Counted from the stretch's first letter, positions 24,450 through 37,359 are shown. The stretch is DNA of 64,000 nucleotides from Pilasporangium apinafurcum (GCA_001600495.1 BCKE01000037.1:88611-152610), one strand, 5' to 3'. The notes: generated by a model from the letters alone, not told the origin. Program-made: numbers and translations.

Positions 24450-27400
24450 ATGGAAGGAAGGCAATATGTGGTGCACTTGGCGCGCGTGACCGATCGCAAT
24501 CCATATCTCCTTCCGCTGACACGATGGGTACAAGAACAAAGCCAAAAACAGAATAGCGCTACAGAAGAACTGCGTGTGGTTGTGAAAGCCCGACCCGACT
24601 TGCTGCATTACCTTGTCAATGGCAGTCTGCTGGTGTGATCTCGTCTTGATTAATACTTGTATGGATGGACCATATTAACGTTATGGTGTTGTTCGCTAGT
24701 GTACTATTCGTTCTTTGGTTCCTATTACGAGCGTCGAAGAACATTGCTCAGTGAACATGGATAAAGACCCAATTCCACAAACATTGGTGGTGACTGTGGA
24801 TGGGAGCATCTGGCTCGTCAAGCTACCAACAGAACAACATGCAGATGTCCTACAGCATGTGGTACTTCAACACGCAGCTTCCAGACCAACAACAGTTAAG
24901 TAAGTGACATAAAGTGGACTGTAATATCGGCTTAAAATGATATCATTCATGGTTTCCCTACTCTTATGCAGCGAAGACTCGTTCTCGTCAATACTTACTC
25001 CAACGCAGACGTTTGATACACAAGAAGAGAGTCCAATTTCAACCCACGCAAGCAGCAAAGATGAATCCTGTGGAGAATTGAATAGAAGCAGATGTTCGGC
25101 GGAATGGGTATATCGAATTCCAGGAGCGCAACACATTCAGAGCATTCCTGCTGCAACGGTTTGCACCAGTTGGCTTGCGCCGACGACATTGGTGGCGAAT
25201 CTCACTCCTGGCGGAGCTAACGACTCCATCGAATTCGACGAGATAGAGGGAGAGCAGTCCACATGTCTGCTTTTACTGGATGGCAGGGATCAGAAATATC
25301 AGTCACTACTGCGAAAGCTGTTTCCTGATAGTCAAGTCGCTACACAATTGGTGTTGCTACAGGGTGATATGGATGGAGCAGTGCGGTTCACGGTGGTTGA
25401 CGCTATGCAGCCTACTAATGAATGCAATGCCAAATGTGGAAAGTTGCTGGAACTTGGCCAGCCTGTTCAGTCCATTGTGCCATTCGCTATTCATGCTGAT
25501 ACAGATTTCGACTCCCTGCTCGTCTTGGGAATACTCGGTCGTATTGCAGTGGTAAACATTACTTCAGAACAACCAGTTGAATCATATCCGCTCGATACGA
25601 TCTGTCTTGATGCGGGTGTGGTGATCCAATCCATCGTATATGTTGACATCCTCGCATGCTTTATTTACTGCACAAGTGGACAAGTATATGTGTTTCGAGC
25701 GACCGAGCTACTGCACTCTATAAATGAGGTTACAAGACATCTATCTGAAAAATTGATAGATCCTGCAAATAGCAAATTCTCCACCAAGTTGCCATTCCGA
25801 CCGGTATGTCATGCCATAGTTCTAAAACCATAAAATATCTCATCTGAGCGTTTTTTTTCAACTTCGTATCTGTACAGGATGTATTGCGCATCGCGATGCA
25901 TGGGGACTCTGACGGACTATCACTTTTATTCGCATCGGGTCGTGTATCTACACTCGACAGGAGAAGTTTGAGCGACATGATTACGCGTTCACTTCCCACA
26001 CTAGAAGAACCGAGAAGCCAGCAAAAGGAACCCATAACAAAGAACGGCACGGAGGAACGCGTCAAGTCTCTACTTCATCAAATAGCAGACGTATCCAGTC
26101 AATCAGCGTCTTTCCAAGTTCAATCTCGTGAACTGGATCTTCTGTTACAGAATCTGCATTCCGCATTCCTCTTCCAAAAGCAAATCGAAGCGACCGGTCA
26201 GCACTATTGTTTACTATCCATGCAAGATTCAAGTGTTGTTGATAATGTATTGCTGTATTGCAGGAATAGCATCAGTGGTGAACTCTGCGATCACGATGTC
26301 ATTGGTTGGCATCGGTAGTTTCGCTGAGAGTGATACTGTGAAAATACACTGCCGTCTTCAGATGCACGAATCAGTCTCCTTGATGTTGTCTAACTGGTAC
26401 GTTCAAAATGTTAGGCGAACCACAATGGAGTCGTCAGATGATTTCACTAACACTTCGATATTCGCCGTTGCGTTCTGTCAATAACAGGTCCGTGTTGATC
26501 ATCGTCCGATCACGACAACAAGTCCTAGCAACGTACTCCTACCCGTTGGAAGATCCACGAACGATGATGTTGAATGGGGATAAAAGCATCATCTTGGATG
26601 GAGACACGCTGAGACGTCAGGAGCACGGGATGCTGCACGTTTCGTGTTCCTTGATTTTTCTGCCTAGTAGTCCAGATCCAGAAAACAGGAATTATGTTCA
26701 CGATAGCATGGCTCATTCCAACATCCGGTTCTTCCCACTGTCAATTCCTCTTATTCAAGATCAGAAACTATGTCTAGTGCAGCTACGGTGTCCACTCGAT
26801 GAAGAAATACGGACCAGCCACTTGGCAATTCGCACCAACTTTCGTCAAGACCACGACACATCTCTTCCCAATGTGAGTGAATCAGTTCTCATAAGTGGTT
26901 TTCAATGGTGGTCCAGCTTAGTTGCACACTGGATGAATCGCTCGTTTCATCTATATGGACTGGCATTGTCGAAGCATTCAGGACAAAACCTTTTGGAATT
27001 GTCACCACCGTTGCGGTCAACAGTGACCATACTCTCGCTATCAAAACGCAAGTTTGATGCTGATGATATGATGGCCTTGCTGCAATTAATCATGAAGTTT
27101 CGTTCTTCGGAGTTTGACGATGTTCGCCGCAATGTTCGTGTACAAAATGAAAAGATGTGGTGCGGATGGAAATCATATGCGGGCAACGTTGTAATTCTGC
27201 GGTTTGCGCTGAGTGATCGTCCTCTGAATGCGTCTGATGTCGCTGACCCCGAACGTCCAGTGGAAATTACCATTCAGTGTTCTGATGCTGCAGATCTGTC
27301 GGCGGTACGTTCTCTAATACTAGAATAACGATCCTCCATTATACAAATAAACGGTGCTGATTGTGTTGCTTTGTAGATTCGTATCCTGATTATCGACGCC

Positions 27401-27755
27401 GTTGCTTCTTTTAGCCCCGAAACTCAGCTTTCGGCATCTCTTGTAGAGGAGATATTCGCTCAAATGTCGCTGGGGACTGGCAGGTTCATTGATGACATCA
27501 TAGGTCTTGAACAAGTTATCGAGGTTTGTCCTGGATTTCCTCGTGACACTATGGACAGAGACATTGCATAAAGCTGATCATGTTGTATTGTTGTAGGAGC
27601 TCATAGTGAAGACGAATCGGAACTTGATAAGTGCGACGTCTTCAATGTGTACCGACGAAGTTGTTCATTTGCTTTCAGAGCTGGCTCACGCAGAGACACA
27701 AACAGTCGATCTGTACTGGAAGATACGCCAAGTATTAAACAAATTAGTCATGTAA
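24450..27755 (+). CDS. FAAP100/FANCB-like protein, putative Fanconi anaemia core-complex subunit
   Basis: Seven exons join in frame: 24450-24632, 24700-24899, 24972-25803, 25878-26196, 26264-26396, 26488-27304, 27377-27523, with the last part at 27597-27755 as an eighth. The protein is about 930 residues. The N-terminal half has short WD-like strands (TLVVTVDGSIWLVKLP; LVLLQGDMDGAVRFTVVD) expected for a beta-propeller. A helical stretch with L-x-x-L-L-x-x-L heptads (SRELDLLLQNLHSAF) follows. Then comes a segment HCRLQMHESVSLMLSNW-SVLIIV across the intron 26397-26487 that resembles the L-x-x-G-W-x-L-x-V block of FAAP100 and FANCB. This order matches those Fanconi core subunits, which help the FANCL ligase ubiquitinate FANCD2. 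Similarity is weak by eye; an unrelated beta-propeller protein remains possible. Confidence 0.5.
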
Positions 27756-27907
27756 AGAAGTGAGAAAGCAAAGAAAATGATCTTGACTGCCATTTACGTT
27801 TGCGGATCAAAATATGCAGAAAAGATGGACGATAGAAGAAGAAAACATGCAAACTGCACCATTCTGACTAACAACTTTAATAGACGCAAACCATCAACAA
27901 AGAGAAC

Positions 27908-29550
27908 TCAGAGGTCTTCAGTAGGAAGATTCTGCTCACGCAAAGTCGCCTTTTCAGATGGAGAAGAAACTGAGTAGAGACGCTACACTCAGTAACAGAC
28001 ACATGTTAGACCTCTTCGAGGGCACACATACCACAAACATCCATGAACTTACCTCAAAATAGCGAGGTGCTCGTGAGGGCCATAAGACATACTCCAGAGC
28101 CATATAAACACAAATATCCACGGCCGACGACAGCACCACAACGATCTTCTCACGCACCCAGGGAGACAAGAAGGATGCGATCAAGACGACGATCGGAAGC
28201 GCCACAATGTAGATAGAGAAGACACAGCACATCTATTGCAAGAGCAACCATATCAGCAACATACTTCCTATTCGATATTGCGAAATAAGTTACCTGCATG
28301 AAGAATTTCCGCTTTCCAGTAGCTTCTTCATACGAACGCGTCTCGAGAATAGTGTTAATAAACCAAGCCAAGACACCAAGTTGAAGTGTACAGATGCCAA
28401 TCCCTGGCCACGAATCGTAGATGTAAAGCGTAGACGCAGGATCAAGCCAAATGAGGTACCACATCGCCATAGATAAATACAGACCCAAGATCGTCACCAT
28501 GACACAAGAAAGCTTCTCTTGCCCTTCAAGACTGACGCTATTGATCGTCCAACCTTTTGCTACTAGCATCGCTAAGAGAATTGCACCAACACGTACGAAT
28601 ACTTGCATGATCTTGGCCGAGTACGAAAACAGAGGAACTCCAACACCATTGAACTGGTATACGTAGAAATGGAAAAATAGCAGTGCATTGGAGAGACAGA
28701 AGAACGACACAATCAGTGTAAGCAACCGCATGATCGGATGAAAGGACTCCGATTGACGTAATCTTCGTGCGGCCATAAATTGCACCACAGCGAATATCAC
28801 AGAAATCACGGTCACAGAGAAATAGATCGTTGGTAGCCCTTCCTGTTGCACTGGTAATTCATGGCCGTCGGCTTGGGTCATGTGGATTTCATACCAGGAT
28901 GAGAAATAGTACTTCTTGAAGTTGGACTCGGTGATCTGCGTGAAGGATGGCTCATATTCATCTCCACCGGGGACACATCGAGCAAACGCGATGTACCTAC
29001 GAAAGTGAATAACCTTGAGGACGGAACATCAACTCATCAGGAGTCACAGAAAAAAGGCACTTACCAAAACCGAGGACGTAGATGCTCGTGGATATCCATG
29101 GCAAATGTGTACGGAACTTCGAAATCAGTCGTCTTCGTGACGTTATATACGTGCTTTGTGTGCTTGGGGGAAATTTTGCAGTTACAATCGCAACTTGGAT
29201 CCGCCATAATATAGTCCCAAAACAGCGACTCGTCATCATAGATCGCAACTTGCAAGTCGTCCACGTCCGTTTGAACTTCGCCTCGAATCCTCTACATTGT
29301 AGACAAACAACGATCGTCAGGTCAATTACTACTTTACCAACAAGATTTGCATCCACTGTTATTTGAGTAATGACTGATTTACCCCGGCGACTTCTTCAAG
29401 TGTTTGAGTATATTCGAAGCAGAACTTGCCAATGTACTCAAACTGCCGGCCAACTGTGAACCCAGAGAAGACACTGCCTTCGACTGCGATGGAGCAAAGC
29501 AACAAAAGCGTGCATGTCCAAATGGAAAAGTGCATCATGTTAACAATCAC
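27908..29550 (-). CDS. GPR180/TMEM145-family seven-transmembrane protein
   Basis: Five exons: 29550-29383, 29291-29065, 28996-28296, 28232-28053 and 27982-27908. The first exon starts with a signal peptide (WTCTLLLLCSIAVEG) and an ectodomain opening RQFEYIGKFCFE, as in the GPR180/TMEM145 family. Exon 2 adds a Cys-containing part (ADPSCDCNC). Exons 3 and 4 hold seven hydrophobic segments, with family-like motifs such as FVRVGAILLAMLVAKGWTI, YDSWPGIGI, and ALPIVVLIASFLSPWVREK across the junction. The short last exon gives a polar tail. The family (rhodopsin-like GPCR domain, Pfam GpcrRhopsn4) is widespread in eukaryotes, with a poorly defined ligand. It converges with the FAAP100-like gene, 152 bp apart. 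Confidence 0.8.
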
Positions 29551-30788
29551 TTTCAGCGCCTTCCAACAGCAACAGCAGCTTCTTCAATAGGAAATTGAGA
29601 CAAACACATATCCATTCCGCACAGCAACTTCAAAAATGGAAGAAATGCACTACTAGAAAAGACACAATAACACGAAATCAGATATTTTGCCCACTATCCA
29701 GTATACCGATAATACCAGTATTCTCAATTGAGCATTAGATAATACCGGTATTCTGCTGTACTCACAGCATTTTTGTGCGTGTCTATGACATGGAGCCAGA
29801 ATTTCGCAGGAAGTCAGGCACTTTCAATGCGATGGCAATCATGTGTGGCAGCATGATGACAGTGATGATGCATCGGATGGATGCCAAGGCAGGAAGAAAA
29901 AAAAACTTCCATCCCCTTACTGTACAGTCATGTCCTTTGGATTCTCAAGATGCTGTTTTCCCACGTTTATGGTTAGTGCCTGCAAGAAAGCATCCTCACG
30001 TTGCATCCCTTTCTTTAGTCTGAAAACGTTTGCACCGACGTCCATGTTCCACCACTGTGGGATAATAACATTGCTGTTGACTTTTTTCCTGATGCGGTGA
30101 GACATCCTATTCTTTCGACAAAAGCAAACTTGATCCCGATTTCCCATTGTCGGGAATTGCGGTATTGTCATTGATTGAGTGTCCTACCAAATGCTGCACC
30201 AACTGTAATCCGGTTTTGTCACAAAGTTGATTTTGCCTGAAAATTGAAGCACATGGGTTGTTTTTTTTTTGCTTGGTTTTTTTTTCCTATCCGTTACTCC
30301 CTAAAAAATCGCCAGTTTGCCAGCGTCGGTTAGGTAATTGAGGGGAAAGTAACCGCTGTGTGGGAATGAGGGTAGGTTTTCTAGAGAGTATTCTCAACAG
30401 CTGTTTCTCTCGCTGCATTGCAGGCGATCGTACTGGTCATGGCATTTCCCCTTCCCTCCCCTATCCTCTAAAGGTAAAAGTCAGTGCAGGTTGCAATTGG
30501 ACGAAGACCAACATCACTGCGGGGTTCAATAGTGAAACCAGCACAACTCCATTCTCCACTTGTGCTTGGAATAAGGACGGAAGAGAAGAAACAGTTGACA
30601 AGCGCGTCTGTGTCTTCGTGGCGCTTCCGTTCATCCCATCCATCGATCGCTCTTTCGTCATTGACGTCGGCACTTCTTCTCTCGACGGAAGCACCCACTC
30701 ATCTACTACTACACAGGCAGTAAGTACATTTTAAACAACTTCTTATTGACAGGGAACACCTCCCCGTGCGCTGGCTGGTTCAGAGACG
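29551..30788. other. Divergent intergenic spacer with palindromes and homopolymer runs
   Basis: This 1.2-kb spacer lies between the GPR180-like gene and the CH-myosin gene. It has two copies of a 17-bp near-palindrome (29708-29724 and 29738-29754), a T-rich run near 30256-30290, and an intron-like stretch at 30721-30752 (GTAAGT to TTGACAG). That intron could belong to a 5' leader of the myosin gene. No independent gene is supported. Confidence 0.45.
29708..29754. promoter_or_regulatory. Paired palindromic motif upstream of the GPR180-like gene
   Basis: GATAATACCAGTATTCT (29708-29724) and GATAATACCGGTATTCT (29738-29754) differ at one base and start exactly 30 bp apart. The core AATACCGGTATT of the second copy is a perfect 12-bp palindrome. 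They lie 158-204 bp upstream of the start at 29550. A dimeric factor site is possible; this is inference. Confidence 0.3.
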
Positions 30789-33700
30789 ATGCGCCGCACG
30801 GAAGAGTTGCAGGAATGGATCTGTCAGGTCACTGAGCAGCCGAATGACAGTGCTGATCACCTCTCGGTCTTGTTACAAGATGGACAAATGCTCTGTATGC
30901 TCGCAAATGCTATCGACCCCACAGCGAACCTCAAGGTCAATAAGCTAAACACGGTCTTCCACTCGAAGGCGAATATTCGGTTGTTTCTCGAGTGGTGTAA
31001 GCTACAAGGCTTGAAAGATGCCGAGTTGTTTAATGCCGATGATTTGGTAGACGGGAGCGATTTCGAGCCCATCGTCGGGACGCTGTCGGTTTTATTTGAC
31101 AAATTCGGTACGATAGGGTACTCTGGCCCTTATGAAGAAGAAAATCCGGTGTCGGATGATGATACGTCTTCGGCAAGTTCGCATGCGTCGCCTGTGAAGA
31201 AGCCAAGTAATAATAAGCTGACATCATTCATGAAAGGGAATTTCTTTAAGAAGAAAAAAGTGGTCGAGAGTCCCAAATCACCGGAAGGAACACCACCATC
31301 TACGCCTCCACCGATGTCGCCACAGGTTTTCCAATCACCGGCCTCGAGTCCTCCTCCTGAGCGGAGACAGAGCCGCACAAACAGCAATACCAGCGGCTCA
31401 TCGAAACTCAACGATTTCCTGAACCAAGTTCCGGCATCTGGTGAAACACCGCTTCAACATGTCAACCGTCCAGCGGGCCCACCGAAAAAAGCACCTTCTC
31501 GCAAAGAACCGCGACAATATGAATCGACTCCAGAATCACCTCAAACACCACCACGGGAATGGAAGAAAAATCCTGCCACGAAAGTGCCCAACGACGCCCG
31601 TAACAAATTTGCGGCGTTTATGCGCTCCAATCCTCCGGCAACAACGGCAGGTTCTGACAGCGACAGCTCCAGTCCCAAATCAGCTCCTGTTTCGAACTTG
31701 TCGGCATTTATGCAAGCTGTTCCTCCATCTTCAACTACGACTACTTCAGAACCAAAATCTGCGCCAACTATTCGACGACAGTCTAGCAGCCAGTTTGCAC
31801 AGAGGAAAGCTGTCTTTTCGCCAAAGTCATCACAAAAACCCAGTAATGACGGCTTCTCAGCACAGAAAAGCAACAATACAACCCGTAGCAGCGGTGGAAA
31901 AAATAAACTTAGTGATTTTATGCAGAAGCAACCACCAGCCTCAACTGGTTCGGCCAATAAATCGCGATCAGATTCTCAGCAAAGCAAGCTGGCCGCATTC
32001 CTGGCAACTACAAATGTTGCACCAAGCATTTCGTCACAGCCTCGAACAACATCATCAGCGTCATCATCACTGGGGTCATTCAACCCCTATAATAACGCTC
32101 CCGATAAGAATGCGAGAAAGAATACTCCGTCTTCCGCGGCCCCAGCAATAGCTGCTGATAGACCTTCAAGAATGCCATTTACTCCACGTAAAATCGCTGA
32201 GAGATCCACAGGACGGGGGAATTATATCCGTAAGCGTCAGACGTACCTGGCTGCTCGAAGGCGTGGGCGAAGTAAGTTTAGCCTTGAAGAAAAAAGGAAA
32301 AAATTCATGAATGAACAATTGGAAATGAAGGAGGAACAACGACGTCGTCAAGCAGCAGGGGCTGCCACTGCGAAGCAGAATTTGATTGTGCAGGGTGTCC
32401 AGTGTTACGTGCCCGACAAAGATGAAGTGTGGCTTCTTTCGGAGGTTGTGGATTACAATGAACGCTCTAAAGAAGTGACAATTACGGCATTTTTGGATTC
32501 GGGTGAACAAGAGAGACGTGTTGTGGATTTGAAAAACCCTGATACAATTCGAGCTGTTGCGGGGCCAAATGCCACCGAAATCGAGTCGTTACCTGTTGCC
32601 ATCCTGCAAGATAATCCATATGGTGTCGATGATATGCGCTTGCTGCGATACCTGAACGAGCCTTCCATTCTGTTCAACCTAAAGCAGCGATTTGAAGCTT
32701 CCAAGCCATGTAAGTTCAAAATAGCCGCTGACTATTATATTTTGTATGCCAAAAACTGACGAACAGATGCCGTTTCTATGTTGTAAACAGATACGTATAC
32801 AAATGATATTGTTATTGCTGTCAATCCATACAAATGGATCGACGGTCTTTATGGAGATAATCTCCATGAACAATATCTGCGCAAATCAAGAGATTCATTA
32901 CCTCCTCATGTGTATTCTACCTCAACGGCAGCATACAACCATTTGACAAACAATCAAATGAATCAAAGTATTTTGGTGAGTGGTGAATCAGGTGCAGGGA
33001 AAACGGAAACCACCAAAATTGTGATGAATCACTTGGCAACTGTGGCGGGTGGAAGAAAAGANAAAACCATTGCGAAGGTGATCGACGTTAATCCACTCCT
33101 CGAATCGTTTGGTAACGCCAAAACTACACGGAATGATAATAGTTCTCGATTTGGCAAGTTCACGCAGTTGCAGTTTAACGAGCGGGGAAAGCTTATCGGT
33201 GCCAAATGCGAAACATACTTGCTCGAGAAATCTCGCGTTGTGTCGATTACTGAAGGAGAGCGCAATTACCATATCTTTTATCAATTGCTGGCTGGCCTTT
33301 CAAGTCGTGAACTGAAAGACTTTGAATTGGACCCCGCCTTTGCATACCTGTACACTGGGGCATTGAAAGACATGGGCATCCCGGGTATGGATGATAGCAA
33401 GTGGCTTGCAGGAACGCGAGCGTCTCTTTCGCTGATCGGACTCAATGATTCGGCCCAAAAGGTTCTGTTTCAGGTTTTAGCTGGTATTTTGCATCTTGGC
33501 CAAGTTGAGTTTGATGAAAGCGGAGAAAGTGGATCCCGGATATCAAGTGTTGAGTCTCTTTCTCACGTCGCAAAATTGTTCGGACTACCCAAAAACAGTA
33601 TTGAATCTGCGCTTTGCAATCGCACAGTGATAACCCGCAATGATGCCGTTACTGTTCCTTTGGATCCTGTCGAAGCTGTGGAAAACCGTGATGCCCTCGC

Positions 33701-35381
33701 AAAGACGATTTACTCGAAGATGTTCGACTGGATGGTGGTGAAGATCAACAACGCCATCAGCTCAGACGATGCTAACATTCATGGCCAAATTGGTGTTTTA
33801 GATATCTTTGGTTTCGAAGATTTTGCACAAAACGGCTTTGAACAGTTTTGCATCAACTACGCGAACGAGAAATTGCAACAGAAGTTCACGACTGACGTCT
33901 TCAAGACCGTTGAAGATGAATATATTCGTGAAGGACTTCAATGGGACCATATTCAGTACCAAGATAACAAAGACATTGTCGATGTGATTGACGGGAAGCT
34001 GGGTATTATCGCACTGATGAATGATCATTTGCGCCAACCACGTGGAACTGAAGAAGCGCTCGTGAACAAAATTCGAACTAACCACCAGAAAAAGGGAAAT
34101 GAAATTAACCCATATATTGATTTTCCTAAGGTGAAGCGCACAAAATTTATTATCAATCACTACGCTGGATCGGTAACATACGAAACGGTTGGGTTTATGG
34201 AGAAGCATCGCGATACTCTTCAGAAGGATTTGTTGGATCTGATCCAGTCAAGTAACGTTTCTCTTTTACCGGAGCTGTTCGATGATAGTGAAGGGCTTAA
34301 TGACAGCAGTGGTGGCAGAGGCAAGCCTGTCAATGGCGTGAAAAGTTTGGGGTCACAATTTAAGACTTCGCTTTCTCAACTTATGGAAAACATCAGCACC
34401 ACGAATTCTCACTACGTTCGATGCATAAAGCCCAACTCAAACAAAAGTCCGACGGAGTTCAACAAACGGATGATTGTTGAACAATTGCGGTCGGCTGGTG
34501 TGATTGAGGCGATTCGAATTACTCGTTCAGGGTACCCAAGTCGACTGACACCGCAAGAACTGGCGAGTCGATACTGCATTATGTTCCCACCATCAATGCA
34601 CAGCAAGGATGTGCGACGCACATGCACAACGTTCATGACGTCTATTGGTCGTAAGGCTCCGTTGGAGTACCAAATGGGCAAGACGCTCATTTACTTTAAG
34701 AACGGTGTCATGGAAGAGCTCGAAGCCATGAAGTCTGATTTCATGTACTACGAAGCTACTACCATCCAGAAGATCGCGTTGGGTTTTGTAGAAAGACGAC
34801 GTTTCCAGCGAAAGGTGAACGCTGCCATTGTACTACAATCTTATGTGCGAATGACTCTGGAACGGAAAGAGTTTTACTTCCAGCGACGTGCAATCATGAA
34901 AATCCAACGCCGATGGCGAAGATACCTGTATGCCGAAGTGCCTGTGGAGATTGTGGACTCTGAGGATGACTCTGAAGAGGAAGATCACGGCGGTGAGTGG
35001 GTGGACGAGATCGACGACTCGGATAATGACGAAGGTTTTGGTGATGATCCTGCTTCTGTGTCGAATGGAGGTTCCATGATGGATCGTTTCCGGGGATTCA
35101 AGAATGGAGACCCGCGTGATCATGATCCGTTTTCACGTGACCGTGGCAACAGTTTGAAGCGCATGGGTGACCTGTCATCAAAGGCGAAGAGCTTCTTGAA
35201 CCATCGACGAAGTGGCAGCGGCAGTACCACGAGTTCTTCCACGGGCAGTGCATTGGAAGAGGAGAATGCGATGCTTAAGATCGAGAATCGCAACCTAAAA
35301 TACGATTTGGAGCTCATGCGCGAGCAATGCATTGAACTGCAAGCCATTATCCTTGAGATTAACAAAAGCCGCAAGAGATAA
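30789..35381 (+). CDS. Unconventional myosin with N-terminal calponin-homology domain
   Basis: Two exons, 30789-32709 and 32791-35381, give 1,503 residues. Residues 1-105 form a calponin-homology domain (TEELQEWICQVTEQ; LLQDGQMLCMLANAIDP; FDKFG). Residues 120-500 are low-complexity, Ser/Pro-rich, with six copies of a K-L-x-x-F-M-like motif. The motor follows: an N-terminal SH3-like part (VQCYVPDKDEVWLLSEVVDY), P-loop GESGAGKT near 32989, switch I NDNSSRFGKF near 33132, and switch II DIFGFEDF near 33801. Three IQ-like segments come next (TTIQKIALGF, AIVLQSYVRM, IMKIQRRWRR near 34760-34925), then an acidic stretch and a short coiled coil (EEENAMLKIENRNLKYDLEL). The CH domain and the start of the motor are in the same uninterrupted exon, so the fusion is real. 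An N at 33062 lies in the loop after the P-loop helix. An upstream leader exon is possible. Confidence 0.9.
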
Positions 35382-35865
35382 AGTGACTGGCTGATAAATG
35401 AGGTTGTGCATGTGCATACGTGGAGAAGAGTAAGGAGAAATAGGATCGGAAAGAGTGGAGGAAGGAAATTTTTTCAGGATGGATGGTATTGTTAATTGAT
35501 GTTTGTTTTGTTTTTGGCATTTTTGTTGTATTATGTTGAGCTACCAGTGGGTTCAGTTGTGTTACCAGATTCGAATTTAGATGGTTTGTTCCACTCAATG
35601 GTGATGAGATTAGATTGATGTCTTCGTGGTGCGGGAGAGAGCGCGATATCCTGTACAGCTGCTGAGCTATCAGGAGTTCCATCTGGTAGATGGAAGCGAT
35701 GAAGTGCAAACCAGAGACTCCTCATCCATCGCATTCAACACATTTTGACTCCATTTACGCAGCAAACTATTAGCACAACGCAGCCACAAGTGGGCGAGGA
35801 TCCTGTTGGGTGTACAACGTTCGATATCAACGATCTCTAGTTCTCTTACTTTGCTACAGAAGACG
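35382..35865. other. Tandem intergenic spacer after the CH-myosin gene
   Basis: This 484-bp stretch is the 3' flank of the myosin gene and the 5' flank of the next gene. It is T-rich near 35465-35530. I see no supported gene or RNA. Open frames on the minus strand here have no recognisable content. Confidence 0.45.
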
Positions 35866-37359
35866 ATGGCGCTACTGATGCCAGATATCAACCTGCGACG
35901 AGCACGACAACATATTGAGGTTGGTGGCATGTACTGTTGACAATCGGCCCTTCCACAACAAGCAAATATTTCAGATGGTTGATTTCTTTTCGTATATTGT
36001 TGAACAGCGATACTGGCAATGCGTGCTCCGAGGTGAAGATCCCGAGATTACCAATAACGCATCGAAGAAATTATCAGCGCCAACATCGCATTCGAAAAAT
36101 GCAGTGAAGAAAACTCGTAGAAAGAGCCGCAACAGCAGCATGCACTCCATTACGCTTCCGGAGAAGATGCCGCTCTCTAATTCTCAGACCCTGCAAATCG
36201 ATGCATACCTGAAGAGCGCACCGCCATCTACCTCATCAACTTCGGTGTCTTCTACGTCGTCGTTAAATGCGAACAACCAACAAAAATTGTCGCTCATACC
36301 CATTCGGGTCAAGGACCCCATCACAGGAGAACGGCGAAGCTTGATAGTGAATCAGACACCTCCAACATCACATTCATCACAACCAAAATCCAATACCAGT
36401 AGTATCAGTAGTGCTAGCAGTATTAGTAGCACTGGCAGCCGTCGATCGCGGTCTGGACCGTCCTCTAGGTCCAAATACATCACTCGCATTCCAGGTGCGT
36501 ATGCTTGTTTCTCAATATTGTTCGTGCAAGAACGTCATAAATTATGATATCTACAGGTCCAACACTTGGTTCGGTGATGCAAAATGTTTATCAGAACGAA
36601 GGCAATGTGACCGAATTGGATTTCTCAAATTTAGCGCAGCGGAACAGATGGCTGGAGCCATCAGGAGGAATATTGGTGGCACGTGCATTGATTCCAAACA
36701 GAACTGTTCGTAGATTGATCATCCGCGACCACAACATAGGAGATGAAGGCGCAATTGCACTCGCAGATATGCTGTGCTGGAATTCAACTCTGGAATACAT
36801 TGATCTCTACAGCAACGGTATCTCTGACGTCGGTGCACGCGCCTTAGCACAGGCACTCTATGGTCACGAATCTCTCATTCATTTGTCCTTATGGAGCAAT
36901 CACATCGGCACAAATGGTGCTGAAGCCTTCGCTGAAGCTTTGAAATACAACCGAACGCTTAAATACTTGGGATTGGCACACAATCGTATTTCTGTACCTG
37001 GCGCACAGGCACTTCAGGATGCCTTGGAGGTGAATATCCATCTAGAGACACTAAACATCGCTTGCAATCGCATTCCACAATCATTGATCACGAAAATTCG
37101 TACCATACTCGCCAGGAATCGGTTAGTCTCTTGATTTGTTGATGCAGTTGGGTGTGCTATACTTATTGTTGATCGCCTGCTTTTCTCATGTTGCTTACCT
37201 AGGCTCGAAGCTTCAAAAATGATTTCGGAAATGGAGTGTGAAGACGCAGCAGTGGCGTCGCGACTGGCCACGACGGAAAGCGAAGACGATGAAAGTGAGT
37301 CCAGCGGTTTCCTGAGCTGCTCGGGCGCACACGAGAATGATGACGGTGTCTGGATTTGA
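35866..37359 (+). CDS. Leucine-rich-repeat (RNI-like) protein with Ser-rich linker
   Basis: Four exons: 35866-35919, 35975-36494, 36557-37121 and 37203-37359, giving 431 residues. I chose the start at 35866 because its 18-codon exon ends at GAG/GTTGGT and joins in frame to ATGGTTGATTTC. The N-terminal part has a helical segment (MVDFFSYIVEQRYWQCVL), then a basic, Ser-rich linker. From about residue 190 there are six ribonuclease-inhibitor-type LRRs: VTELDFSNL, VRRLIIRDHNIGDEGA, LEYIDLYSNGISDVGA, LIHLSLWSNHIGTNGA, LKYLGLAHNRISVPGA, LETLNIACNRI. The C-terminal exon is acidic. NLRC3-like LRR proteins of this kind are common in oomycetes; the partner is unknown. Confidence 0.8.

Noticed and set aside
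26397-26416. A 20-bp intron ending at the TAG near 26415
   Set aside because: Too short for splicing; the acceptor at 26487 gives a normal intron and restores a sensible protein block.
30360-30752. Coding 5' exon of the CH-myosin
   Set aside because: An intron-like GTAAGT...CAG (30721-30752) joins it in frame to the ATG at 30789, but the peptide is low-complexity with no motif and two frames are open; I treat it as a possible leader only.
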